Counted from the stretch's first letter, positions 25,404-33,537 are shown. The stretch: DNA of 64,000 bases from DATEOR01 sp046733475 (GCA_046733475.1 JBKPPF010000009.1:41630-105629); one strand, 5' to 3'. The notes: a model not told the origin generated them from the letters alone. Made by a program: numbers and translations.

Positions 25404-26582
25404 ATGGCCTGGGAGCTCGCGACCTTCTCTGCCGACCTCCTGCGGGAGCCCGAGGCGATCGACGGCGTCGAGGTGGAGATCGTCCCGCCGGGCTCAGCCG
25501 TGCGCGTGACCCACGTGCTCGACGCGCTTGAGCCGCGGATCCGGCCAGACGGGCGTGCCGCGTTCCCCGGCGAGGGCCGCGCCGGCGAAGGGTGGACGAA
25601 CCGGCTCGAGGGCGTCGTCGTCCTCACGTGCCTCGACTTCCCCGGCGAGGAGCGGCCGCTCCACGAGCAGGAGTCGATCGTGGATCTCGGCGGACCGGGC
25701 GCCGCGCTCACGCCTTTCGCCGACATGACGGCTGTCGTCCTCACGTTCTCGCCGCGCGAAGGCGGCCACGTGGAGATCGACGCGCGGGCGCGCCAGACGG
25801 CCCTCTCCGTCGCGGAGAAGATCGCGCGCGGGACCATCGACGCGGAGCCGGAGGAGGTCGAGCGCTTCGAGCTCGGCCCGGCAGACGAGAGCCTGCCGGC
25901 GGTCGCGGCCCTCATCCAGGTCTCCGACCTCGGCCCCCTCTACATCCAGTGCGTCTACGGCACGCCGGCCGGCGCGGCTGGGCTGCCCCGTGCGTTCGAT
26001 CCCAGCGAGGTGCTCGACGGCGCGGTCACCTGCGGCGAGTACCACTGGGCCGCGATGCGCAACCCGACCTGGTTTTTCCAGCGCAACGAGCTCATCCGCA
26101 CGCTCTACCGCGAGCACGGGAAGACGCTCCGCTTCGCCGGGGTCGTCCTCATGCGTGGCTACGAGCAGAGCGCGGCCGACAAGCAGAGCGCGGCCGAGCG
26201 GGCTGCGGCGGTCGCCAGCGAGCTCGGGGCCGACGGCGTCGTCATCACGACCGACGCGGGCGGCAATTCGCACACCGACGTCATGCTCACGTGCCGGGCC
26301 TGCGAGCAGTCCGGCATCCGCACGACTGTCGTACTCGCCGAGGAGACCGATCCCCACTCGACGAGGCCCATCCTGACGGACTGGGTGCGCGAGGCTGACT
26401 CGATCGTCTCGACCGGGAACGTCGAAGAGCTCGTCGAAGCGTGGACGCCCGAGCGCGTGCTGGGCGGCGACCTGCTCCTGGACGGAACGCCCGCGGCCGC
26501 GGCGGGGCCGATCCCTGTGAGGAACTACCTGGGTGCTGCCAATCAGATGGGACAGCTGGCTCTGAGCGCGAGGACCGAGTGA
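25404..26582 (+). CDS. grdE: Glycine/sarcosine/betaine reductase component B, proprotein subunit (GrdE-type)
   Basis: A 392-residue protein co-linear with GrdE/GrdG/GrdI: PGSAVRVTHVLDALEPRI, SIVDLGGPGAALTPF, YIQCVYGT, VLDGAV, RNPTWFFQRN, YREHGKTLRFAGVV, GADGVVITTDAGGNSHTD and NYLGAANQMG. In characterised proproteins, self-cleavage before a Cys makes the pyruvoyl subunit that binds the amine substrate. Here the plausible site is T209-C210; relative to the sequence I remember for clostridial GrdE (N-C), it lies three residues earlier, and a Tyr occupies the usual Cys place. ATG 25404 has a GGAGG five bases upstream. Stop overlaps the grdB start (GTGA). Which substrate it handles cannot be decided. 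Confidence 0.87.
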   Translation: MAWELATFSADLLREPEAIDGVEVEIVPPGSAVRVTHVLDALEPRIRPDGRAAFPGEGRAGEGWTNRLEGVVVLTCLDFPGEERPLHEQESIVDLGGPGAALTPFADMTAVVLTFSPREGGHVEIDARARQTALSVAEKIARGTIDAEPEEVERFELGPADESLPAVAALIQVSDLGPLYIQCVYGTPAGAAGLPRAFDPSEVLDGAVTCGEYHWAAMRNPTWFFQRNELIRTLYREHGKTLRFAGVVLMRGYEQSAADKQSAAERAAAVASELGADGVVITTDAGGNSHTDVMLTCRACEQSGIRTTVVLAEETDPHSTRPILTDWVREADSIVSTGNVEELVEAWTPERVLGGDLLLDGTPAAAAGPIPVRNYLGAANQMGQLALSARTE

Positions 26583-27850
26583 AGGCCGTCCACTACCTGA
26601 ACCAGTTCTTCGCCGGCATGGGCGGGGAGGAGCGGGCCGAGACGCCGCCGACCAGGGTCGAAGGCGCGGTCGGGCCTGGGCGGGGGCTGGCCGCGGCCCT
26701 CGAGGGCGTGGAGATCGTGGCCACGCTCGCCTGCGGCGACGACTATTTCGCCGAGAACGAGGACGAGGCGCTCGCAGCCCTCCTCGAGATGCTGGCAGAG
26801 CTCGAGCCCGACGTCCTCGTCGCGGGGCCTGCGTTCGGCTCGGGCCGGTATGGCTACGCATGCGCGCGCTTCGCAGCGGCGGCCGCCGAGCGTGGGATAC
26901 CTGCCGTCGCAGCCATGCACGAGGACAACCCGGGGGTGGGGGAGGCGGGCGCAGCCTACGTCGTTCCGACTGCGGTAAACGTAGCCGGGATGCGCGATGC
27001 CCTCCCGCGCCTCGGCGCGCTTGCCTCGGCTCTCGCTTCGGGGCGGGAAATCGGGTCGGCCGAGGACGAGGGCTATCTCGTGCGCGGCTTCCGGCGGAAC
27101 TACGTCGCCGAGAAGACAGGCGCCGAGCGTGCGGTGGAATTCCTACTCGCGAAGCTCGGGGGAGAGACGCGCACTGAGGTCACCGGTGACATGGACCGCG
27201 TCGCGCCGCCGCCTCCGGTCGCAGATCTCTCCTCCGCCCTGGTCGCGCTCGTGACCGAGGCCGGTTGCGTGCCCCAGGGGAATCCCGATCACCTCCAGTC
27301 GGTGCGAGCGCAGGGCTGGTTCCGCTACGACCTCGGCGACGCCGACACGCTCGCCTCGGGCCGCTACGAATCGGTGCACGGCGGCTTCGACGTCACGCTG
27401 GCGAACGAGGATCCGAACCGGCTCGTCCCGCTCGACACGGTGCGCGGGCTCGAGCGGGCCGGTCGCGTGGGCCGCGTCCACGAGTCGCTCTACACGACGA
27501 CCGGGAACGGCACGCCGGTCGTCGTCGCGACGAGGTTCGGCCAGGAGATCGCCGGCGAGCTGCGCGACGCGGGCGTGCAGGCCGTTCTCCTCTCCGGCAC
27601 GTGAGGAACGGGCACGCGCTGCGGGGCAGTGCTGGCGAAGGAGATCGAGCGGGCGAGAATTCCGGCGGTCTACGTGACGTCTTTGCCCACCGTGGCGACG
27701 ATGATCGGAGCGAACCGGATCGTGCGTGGCCCTGCGATCACGCATCCGTTCGGCCTCGACGAGGACGAGCGGCGGCGGATCGTGGAGCGCGCGCTTGCGA
27801 TGCTTGAGGCCGACGTCGAGCCGAACACCGTCTGGGAGGTCGAGGAGTGA
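26579..27850 (+). CDS. grdB: Glycine/sarcosine/betaine reductase component B, selenoprotein subunit (GrdB-type)
   Basis: Translation from GTG 26579 continues through an in-frame TGA at 27602-27604 (codon 342) to the stop at 27848-27850, about 423 residues, the usual GrdB size. The front has AVHYLNQFFAGMGGEE and VAGPAFGSGRYGYACA; the back has RCGAVLAKEIERARIP, GANRIVRGPAITHPFG and LEADVEPNTVWEVEE. The family motif is U-x-x-C-x-x-C; here it reads U-G-T-G-T-R-C, so the middle Cys is Gly. A SECIS-like hairpin follows at 27616-27632. With GrdE and GrdA it reductively deaminates glycine or N-methylated glycines. Selenocysteine insertion is inferred from family alignment, not observed. Confidence 0.9.
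27616..27632 (+). promoter_or_regulatory. Candidate bacterial SECIS hairpin in grdB
   Basis: A 7-bp stem (27616-27622 with 27626-27632, one G-U pair) with loop GGG. The loop begins 19 nt after the UGA and starts with G, matching the usual bacterial SECIS spacing and loop rule. It would be bound by the selenocysteine elongation factor SelB during decoding of codon 342. Confidence 0.6.
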
Positions 27851-27910
27851 GACTTTCTACCGGGGCCACCCCGCGCCTCCACCCGCTTCGAGCGTATCGC
27901 CGTGCAGCGT

Positions 27911-27939
27911 GCGTGTGGCGCGAGGAATGCGCCGCACGC
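27911..27939 (+). promoter_or_regulatory. Hairpin between grdB and grdC
   Basis: An 11-bp stem (27911-27921 with 27929-27939, one U-G pair) closes loop GAGGAAT, 21 bases before the grdC start codon. The 109-bp gap between grdB and grdC is otherwise empty. It may be a processing or translation-control element; no U-run, so simple termination is unlikely. Confidence 0.4.
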
Positions 27940-27959
27940 GACACTAGAGGCGGCCGACT

Positions 27960-29270
27960 TTGAGCGCTGCGATCCACGGCTGCAGCCTCGTCCTCGCGCA
28001 CGCGCCCGACCTCGTCCGGCACGGCTCGAAGCCGACGCGCGAGGACGCCGCAGACGAGATCAAGCCCGCCCTTCGTACCTTCGAGGACGCACTCGGCTAC
28101 CCGCCGCACCAGGTGTTCATCGGGAACCTCGCTCCCGACGCGCTCTGGGAGATCGAGCGCCCGTGGTGGAGGAGCCCAGCGGAGCCAAGAGCGCAGGGCC
28201 CGTACGGCGTGTTCGTCGACCAGGAGGAGCTCTACTCCCGCATGGCGGCGGCCGACCAGTTCCAGCTCCTGCACCTGGACGGGCGTGAAGCTTCGAACGG
28301 CGCCCTTCCGCTCTACCGAAACGGCAGCCGAGCCGGAGTCATGGACCGCGCGCACGAGCTCGACGAGAGCCTCTCCGCCGGCGTGCTCCTCGAGAACCTC
28401 GCCTGCAAGGCGACGGGCGCGCTCGCGCTCGAGCACCTCCTGGGCCGCGCCGCCCTCCCGCCCGAGGACCTCGCGTATGCGATCGGCTGCGGCGAGGAGG
28501 CGGTGGGCGACCGCTACCAGCGCGGGGGTGGCAACCTCGGCAAGGCAATCGCCGAACAGGCCGGGTGTGTGAACGCGTCCGGCTCCGACGTCAAAGCGTT
28601 CTGCGCAGGGCCGATCCATGCTCTCGTCGTCGCAGCCTCCCTCGTCAGCTCGGGCGTCTACGAGCACGTCGCGGTGGTCGCCGGCGGCTCGCTCGCCAAG
28701 CTGGGCATGAAGTTCGCCGGTGCCCTCCGGAACGACGTGCCCGTCCTCGAGGATGTCCTCGCCGGGCTCGCCGTCCTCGTCGGCCCGGTAGGGAACGACG
28801 CCGCGACGATTCGCCTCGACGCCGTCGGCCGCCACCGTGTCGGCTCCGGCTCCGCCCAGCAGGCCGTCCTCGAAGACCTCGTCGTCGAGCCGCTCGCCCG
28901 GCTTGGGCGCGGGATCCTGGACGTCGAGCGCTACGCGACTGAGCTGCACGACCCCGAGATCACGGAGCCGGCGGGAGCCGGCAACGTGCCGCAGAGGAAC
29001 TACAAGCTCATCGGCGCCCTCGCGGTCAAGCGCGGCGAGCTCGAGCGCGAGAAGCTGGACGACTTCGAGCGCGAGCACGGCCTGCCGGGCTTCTCGCCGA
29101 CGCAGGGCCACGTCGCCTCTGCCGTGCCGTGGCTTCCGCACGGGATCGAGGCGCTCCGCTCGAGGGAGATCGGCTCGACAATGCTCGTTGCCAAGGGGTC
29201 GCTCTTCCTCGGCCGCATGACCGAGCTGGCCGACGGGATGTCAGTGTTGCTTGAGCCAGGAAAGGAGTGA
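27960..29270 (+). CDS. grdC: Glycine/sarcosine/betaine reductase component C (GrdC-type)
   Basis: A 436-residue protein aligning along the GrdC beta subunit: GCSLVLAHAPDLVRHGSKPT, LGYPPHQVFIGN, RGGGNLGKAIAEQAG, NASGSDVKAFCAGPIHAL, VVAGGSLAKLGMKFAGAL, GRHRVGSGSAQQAV, EITEPAGAGNVPQRNYKLIG, FSPTQGHVASAVP and KGSLFLGRMTELADGMSV. GrdC is a thiolase/ketosynthase-like protein (Cys in AFCAGP) that takes the carboxymethyl group from the GrdA selenocysteine and releases acetyl product with GrdD. No grdD is found nearby. TTG 27960 follows AGAGGCGG. Slightly shorter at the C-terminus than clostridial GrdC as I recall it. The thioredoxin gene follows at once. Confidence 0.88.
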   Translation: MSAAIHGCSLVLAHAPDLVRHGSKPTREDAADEIKPALRTFEDALGYPPHQVFIGNLAPDALWEIERPWWRSPAEPRAQGPYGVFVDQEELYSRMAAADQFQLLHLDGREASNGALPLYRNGSRAGVMDRAHELDESLSAGVLLENLACKATGALALEHLLGRAALPPEDLAYAIGCGEEAVGDRYQRGGGNLGKAIAEQAGCVNASGSDVKAFCAGPIHALVVAASLVSSGVYEHVAVVAGGSLAKLGMKFAGALRNDVPVLEDVLAGLAVLVGPVGNDAATIRLDAVGRHRVGSGSAQQAVLEDLVVEPLARLGRGILDVERYATELHDPEITEPAGAGNVPQRNYKLIGALAVKRGELEREKLDDFEREHGLPGFSPTQGHVASAVPWLPHGIEALRSREIGSTMLVAKGSLFLGRMTELADGMSVLLEPGKE

Positions 29271-29272
29271 GG

Positions 29273-29599
29273 ATGCCGGTCGACGCGACACAGGAGACTT
29301 ACAAGGAGCTCACGAGCGAGGGAAGCGTCTTCGTCGACTTCTGGGGCCCGCGCTGCCAGCCTTGCCTCGCGATGATGCCGACCATCAAGCACCTGGAAGA
29401 AGAGGCCGGCGGCGCCGTTCGCGTCGTCAAGGTCGACTCGACGCAGAATCGCGAGGTCTGCCGCGAGCTCCGCGTCTTCGGGCTGCCCACGTACATTTTG
29501 ATGCGCGACGGCGAGGAGCTGGAGCGTCTCTCCGGCGAGGTGTCGAAGCAGCAGGTGGAGGAAGCATTCGCGACGCTGAAAGGAGGTGGCGCTGCATGA
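29273..29599 (+). CDS. Thioredoxin of the grd cluster with CQPC active site
   Basis: A 108-residue thioredoxin-fold protein; active site WGPRCQPC, so the redox pair is C28-Q-P-C31 and the Trp is displaced. The cis-Pro segment is GLPTYILM. Amino-acid reductase clusters of clostridia carry dedicated, atypical thioredoxins that reduce GrdA; the same role is inferred here. AAAGGAG precedes ATG 29273 (a GTG at 29267 overlapping the grdC stop is possible). The grdA ATG overlaps its TGA (ATGA). Confidence 0.88.
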   Translation: MPVDATQETYKELTSEGSVFVDFWGPRCQPCLAMMPTIKHLEEEAGGAVRVVKVDSTQNREVCRELRVFGLPTYILMRDGEELERLSGEVSKQQVEEAFATLKGGGAA

Positions 29600-30060
29600 A
29601 GCTCGATGGCAAGAAGGTGATTGCACTCGGCGAGCGCGACGGCGTGCCCGGTCCCGCGATCGCGGAGTGCGTGCGCTCGGCGGGAGCCGAGCCGATATTC
29701 GTCGAGACCGAGTGCTTCGTCTGAACGGCTGCAGGGGCCATGGACCCGGAGAACCAGGATCGGATCAAGAGCCTGGTCGACGAGCACGGGGCCGATGACG
29801 TGGTGGTGGTGCTCGGCGCCGCCGATCTCGAGGCACTCGAGGTCGCGGCCGAGACCCTCACCGTCGGAGACCCGGCGTACGTGGGTTCACTGGCAGGAGT
29901 CCAGTTGGGGCTCCCCGTCGTTCACATCCTCGAAGAGGACGTCAAGGAGCAGGTCGACCCGGAGGTCTACGACGAGCAGGTCGGACTGCTCGAGATGACG
30001 CTGGACGTCGACCAGGTCAGGCGCGCCGCCGAGAAGTTCCCCGGGCGAAGCGGGGGCTGA
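29596..30060 (+). CDS. grdA: Glycine reductase complex selenoprotein A (GrdA)
   Basis: The 154-residue product reads through an in-frame TGA at 29722-29724 (codon 43). Before it are KVIALGERDGVPGPAIAECV and ETECFV; after it TAAGAMDPENQDRIK, GVQLGLPVVHILEEDVKEQV and DPEVYDEQVGLLEMTLDVDQ, matching GrdA end to end. The C-F-V-U motif (C40 and Sec43) is the GrdA redox-active site that takes the carboxymethyl group from component B and hands it to component C. ATGA overlap with the thioredoxin gene argues for tight co-expression. No strong hairpin is seen just downstream of this UGA, unlike grdB. Confidence 0.92.
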
Positions 30061-30090
30061 CCTGTCGGCGCATTGGCTAGCGGGTGCCTC

Positions 30091-30255
30091 ATGTTCGCCG
30101 AAGTGGTAGCCGCCGCAGTGGCAGCGGTGCTTCTCTATATCGGGAACTTCGGCGACAACGCCTCAGCGGCTGGGGCTGGACGGTTGCAATCGCCCTCGCG
30201 GCGGGTGGGGTGGCCTCACTCGTGTGGGGGAGCACGCATCTGGCGGCGGAGGCTA
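30091..30255 (+). pseudogene. Frameshifted remnant of a small membrane protein
   Basis: ATG 30091 opens a frame with a hydrophobic helix (FAEVVAAAVAAVLLYIGNFG). A shift near 30160 moves the reading to a second hydrophobic helix (GWGWTVAIALAAGGVASLVW) and then STHLAAEATRR. Two helices in different frames suggest a broken two-helix protein, or a sequence error. No family is recognised. Confidence 0.3.
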
Positions 30256-30798
30256 CTAGGCGTAGCGGAAGCAATCGGTCGTGTGGTCGTTCACGAGGCC
30301 GCACGCCTGCATGAACGCGTAGCAGACCGTTGGGCCGACGAAGCGGAAGCCGCGGCGCTTGAGCTCTTTGCTCAGCGCCTTGGACTCCTCGGTTTCTGCG
30401 GGGATCTCCGAGAGGGTCTTCCACCTGTTCACCTTGGGCTCGCCGCCGACGAAGCTCCAGACGAGGTCGCCGAGGCTCCCGGCCTCGAGGACGGCCTGCG
30501 CATTCGCGATCGCAGACTCGATCTTCAACCGGTTTCGGACGATGCCCGGATCGCCCATCAGCCGCTCGACGTCGCGCTGCCCGAAGCGCGCCACCTTCTC
30601 GGCGTCGAAGCCGGCGAAAGCGTCGCGGTAGCCCTCCCGCTTGTGCAGGATCGTCGACCAGGAGAGCCCTGCCTGCGCGCCTTCGAGCACGATCATCTCG
30701 AAGAGGTGGCGCTCGTCCCGCGAGGGGACGCCCCATTCCTCGTCGTGATACGCGACGTAGAGAGGGTCGGCCTCCGGCACCCAGCCGCAGCGCGTCAC
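30256..30798 (-). CDS. tag: DNA-3-methyladenine glycosylase I
   Basis: A 180-residue protein beginning RCGWVPEADPLYVAYHDEEW, the Tag signature, with FEMIVLEGAQAGLSWSTIL, the helix-hairpin-helix region and the C-terminal FVGPTVCYAFMQACGLVNDH carrying zinc ligands (C and H). It excises 3-methyladenine from alkylated DNA. GTG 30798 overlaps the stop of the GMC oxidoreductase gene as GTGA, so the two are probably co-transcribed without an obvious functional link. Confidence 0.94.
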   Translation of the reverse strand: MTRCGWVPEADPLYVAYHDEEWGVPSRDERHLFEMIVLEGAQAGLSWSTILHKREGYRDAFAGFDAEKVARFGQRDVERLMGDPGIVRNRLKIESAIANAQAVLEAGSLGDLVWSFVGGEPKVNRWKTLSEIPAETEESKALSKELKRRGFRFVGPTVCYAFMQACGLVNDHTTDCFRYA

Positions 30799-32774
30799 GC
30801 GGGGATGGCCTGAAGACCGGCCGTGGCGATCATGTGCGCCGCGCAGCGCGCCGCGTTCGCGGCGATCGTCGCCGTCGGCGGCTGTGGGCCGGACGTGACG
30901 AAGACGCTTCCGTCCACCACGAAGAGGTTCGCGACGTCGTGCGAGCGGCCGAAGGGATCGACGACGGACGTCGCCGGGTCGCTGCCCATCCGGCAGGTGC
31001 CGAGCAGGTGCCAGCCCCACTGCGACCAGTCGGTGACGATCGTCTCGACCGCGCCCGACGCCTGGTGCGCCTCCTTCGCGCGCTCCAGCTGCCAGGCGAG
31101 GTTGCGCCGGGCGTCGTCGTCGACGCGGTAAGCGATCTTCGGAGCGGGGATCCCGTCGGAATCCGTGAGCATCGGATCCAGCGTCACAGTGTTCTCCTCC
31201 GAGGGCAGGTCTTCGATTCCGATTCCCCAGTCGAACGCCCGGCCGACGGTCTTCTCGATGAGCCCGTGCACCGCCTGCCCCCAGCGCTCGTCGAAGGGCA
31301 GGTTGCGATATCGGGCGAGCGCCATGAGCGGCCCGCCGATGGGCATTACGTCCCACTGCGCGCCGCGGGCGAAGCCCCGCGACTCGTCCGTGTCCGCGAA
31401 CTGGAGCGAGAGGAGCGGTGTGCCCCACGGCCCGAGCCAGCTGTCGAGCTCCTCGTCGTAGAGCCCGAGGACGCTCATGTACGGGTGGAGCATGAGGCGC
31501 TTGCCGACGAGGCCTGACGAGTTGGCGAGCCCGGAGGCGAGGAGCAGGCGCGGCGTGCCGATGCCGTTGGCGGCGAGCACGACCACATCCGCCTCTGCTC
31601 GGTGCTCGGCACCATCGCGGTCGACCCAGAGCGCGCCCGTGGCCAGCCCGTTGCCGTTCGTCGTGATCTCACGCACGCGCGCGCGGGTGACGAGCTTCGC
31701 GCCCGCCGCGATCGCCGCGGGCCAGAGCGTCAGGTCGGTCGAGCCCTTCGCTCCCTCGGGGCAGCCGAACATGCAGACGCCGCGCCGCGCGCACGGTTGT
31801 TGGGTGGCCGTCTGCTGCGAAGGGATCGCGTGCGCGGCCGGCCACCAGTGCCAGCCGAGCGCGTTCATCCCCTCGGCCGCCTTGCGTCCGATCATCCCGA
31901 TCGGGAGTCCCGGGAAAGGCGGCCCGGCACCCGGCGGATACGCGGGGTCGCCCGCCGTCCCGGAGATGTTCATCTCCCGGTCCATGCGTTCGTAGTAGGG
32001 CAGCATTTCCGCGTAGGAAACGGGCCAGTCGTCGGCCAGCCCCTCCGTCGAGCGCACCTTGAAGTCTCCCGGTCGCATTCGGGCCCACTGCGCGCCGAAG
32101 TGGATCGTGCTTCCGCCGACCGCGTTGAACATCACCGGGGCGACCTCCGCCTCGGAGTTCTCGCAGGGGTAGTCCTCAGGGCGCATCCGCACGTTGGGGT
32201 CGGGGCTCCACGCGTGCTCGGCGAGGAGCTCGAACTCCTGCTTGTCGCCGGGGAAGTCGGACACGTTGTGCCAGTCGCCCTGCTCGAGGCAGAGAGCCGA
32301 GAAGCCGGCTTCCGCCATGTGTTTCGCCACCACTGCGCCCGACGCGCCCGCGCCGATGACGAGGACGTTCACGGCCTCCGGCGAGAGCGGCGGGGTCGGA
32401 ATTTCCTGCTGCACCGGCTCCGGGGCGGGAGGACGGTCGGGCAAGAGGCCCTCGATGTAGTAGTCGGCCTCGTCGGGGTAGGGAGGGGTCGGCTTCTGGC
32501 CGGGGTAGCCGATCCTCTTCCGCACCTTCACGTTCATCGTGTAAGCGCCGGCCACGATCTCGGTCAGGGCGGCGAGGGCCTCGGGATCGGACGCCTCCAG
32601 GCCGCGCGCTTCCGGCGCCTCGAGGGCCCGCTCGTAGGCGGGAACGAGGTCGGGCCTGGCGGCGAGCGCGCGTGCGAGCCACTTGCCCTGCGGGTCGGCC
32701 TCGCTCGCCGAGGGCAGGCCGTCTCGGCGCGGGATCAGCTCGTCCGCCAGCCTCGCGAAGCGCGCATCAAGCAT
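30795..32774 (-). CDS. GMC-family oxidoreductase
   Basis: A 659-residue flavoenzyme. Residues about 1-115 resemble the small gluconate-2-dehydrogenase subunit-3 type module (ALTEIVAGAYTMNVKVRKRI, GYPGQKPTPPYPDEADYY). The FAD motif NVLVIGAGASGAVVAKHM follows, then ARRGVCMFGCPEGAKGS and GSTIHFGAQWARM. The C-terminal GMC active-site segment WGWHLLGTCRMG and PQPPTATIAANAARC complete it. Such enzymes oxidise sugars or alcohols, usually with a membrane acceptor. No signal peptide is obvious. Confidence 0.88.
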   Translation of the reverse strand: MLDARFARLADELIPRRDGLPSASEADPQGKWLARALAARPDLVPAYERALEAPEARGLEASDPEALAALTEIVAGAYTMNVKVRKRIGYPGQKPTPPYPDEADYYIEGLLPDRPPAPEPVQQEIPTPPLSPEAVNVLVIGAGASGAVVAKHMAEAGFSALCLEQGDWHNVSDFPGDKQEFELLAEHAWSPDPNVRMRPEDYPCENSEAEVAPVMFNAVGGSTIHFGAQWARMRPGDFKVRSTEGLADDWPVSYAEMLPYYERMDREMNISGTAGDPAYPPGAGPPFPGLPIGMIGRKAAEGMNALGWHWWPAAHAIPSQQTATQQPCARRGVCMFGCPEGAKGSTDLTLWPAAIAAGAKLVTRARVREITTNGNGLATGALWVDRDGAEHRAEADVVVLAANGIGTPRLLLASGLANSSGLVGKRLMLHPYMSVLGLYDEELDSWLGPWGTPLLSLQFADTDESRGFARGAQWDVMPIGGPLMALARYRNLPFDERWGQAVHGLIEKTVGRAFDWGIGIEDLPSEENTVTLDPMLTDSDGIPAPKIAYRVDDDARRNLAWQLERAKEAHQASGAVETIVTDWSQWGWHLLGTCRMGSDPATSVVDPFGRSHDVANLFVVDGSVFVTSGPQPPTATIAANAARCAAHMIATAGLQAIPA

Positions 32775-33537
32775 CGCCGTGACTGTATCCCGCGTCCTCC
32801 TCTGCCATGAAGCGGACGAAGAAGTATGCGAGCAGGCCGAAGAAGACGATCGCTTCGCTCACCGCCATGAGCGTCCCGCCGATCTGCTGGTCTTCCAGTG
32901 GCTCGAGGCCCCAGATGCGCGGCGCCTGGACGTATGTGTCATAGAGCGGAGAGGGGAGGAGTGCGAACAGGAGCCCGAGCGGGCTCGCGAGGACGAAGGC
33001 GGCGAACAGATACGCGGCCTTGCCGCCTGACGGGAGGTGCCAGGGCTCGTCCTGGAAGACCGGCCACCAGAGGCAGACGCCGACGACCACGTAGCTCAGG
33101 TGCTCCAGGTCGAGAAGGGGGCGGTTGTCGAGGGCGGCCTCGTAAGCGAAGGGGATATGCCAGCAGGCGTACGCCGCGAGCCAGAGCGGCAGGGCGACGA
33201 GCGGGCGCGTCACGGTGCGCGCGGCGCCGTTCCGCGCGACCCACCCGGCCACCCAGGGGCCGAGCCCGAGCACGAGGAGCGCCGGCGTCCACTCCGCGAG
33301 GACGACGTTCTGGAGGAGATGGGCCGAGGCGAGGTAGTGGACCGCGATCGTGGCCACTGGGGTGGCCACCGCGACGAAAGCGAGTACGAGGCCGGCGAAG
33401 AAGAGCGCGGACCGGAGGAAAGAGGGCCGGTCCCTCCGCGCTGCGAGGACGTAGGCGACGCCGAGCCCCACGAGCACGGTGATCTCCTCCCAGGCCGGGT
33501 ACCAGCTCGAGGCGGAAGGCGTCGTGGCCAGGAGCAC
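32767..33537 (-). CDS. Cytochrome c oxidase assembly protein (caa3_CtaG family)
   Basis: A 256-residue membrane protein with seven or so helices. Typical caa3_CtaG features are HYLASAHLLQNVVLAEWTPALL, HIPFAYEAAL, DLEHLSYVVVGVCLWWPV and QQIGGTLMAVSEAIVFF. The conserved His residues line the proposed copper path. It overlaps the GMC gene by eight bases. It supports insertion of copper into terminal oxidases, by family. Confidence 0.88.
   Translation of the reverse strand: MLLATTPSASSWYPAWEEITVLVGLGVAYVLAARRDRPSFLRSALFFAGLVLAFVAVATPVATIAVHYLASAHLLQNVVLAEWTPALLVLGLGPWVAGWVARNGAARTVTRPLVALPLWLAAYACWHIPFAYEAALDNRPLLDLEHLSYVVVGVCLWWPVFQDEPWHLPSGGKAAYLFAAFVLASPLGLLFALLPSPLYDTYVQAPRIWGLEPLEDQQIGGTLMAVSEAIVFFGLLAYFFVRFMAEEDAGYSHGDA

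Noticed and set aside
27602..27604. Reading the grdB UGA as a true stop giving a truncated protein plus a separate short gene
   Set aside because: The downstream 82 codons are the conserved GrdB C-terminus in the same frame, with RCGA directly after, and no ribosome binding site precedes a separate start.
30091..30255. A fourth selenocysteine gene after grdA
   Set aside because: The break between the two hydrophobic helices is a frame change, not an in-frame UGA.
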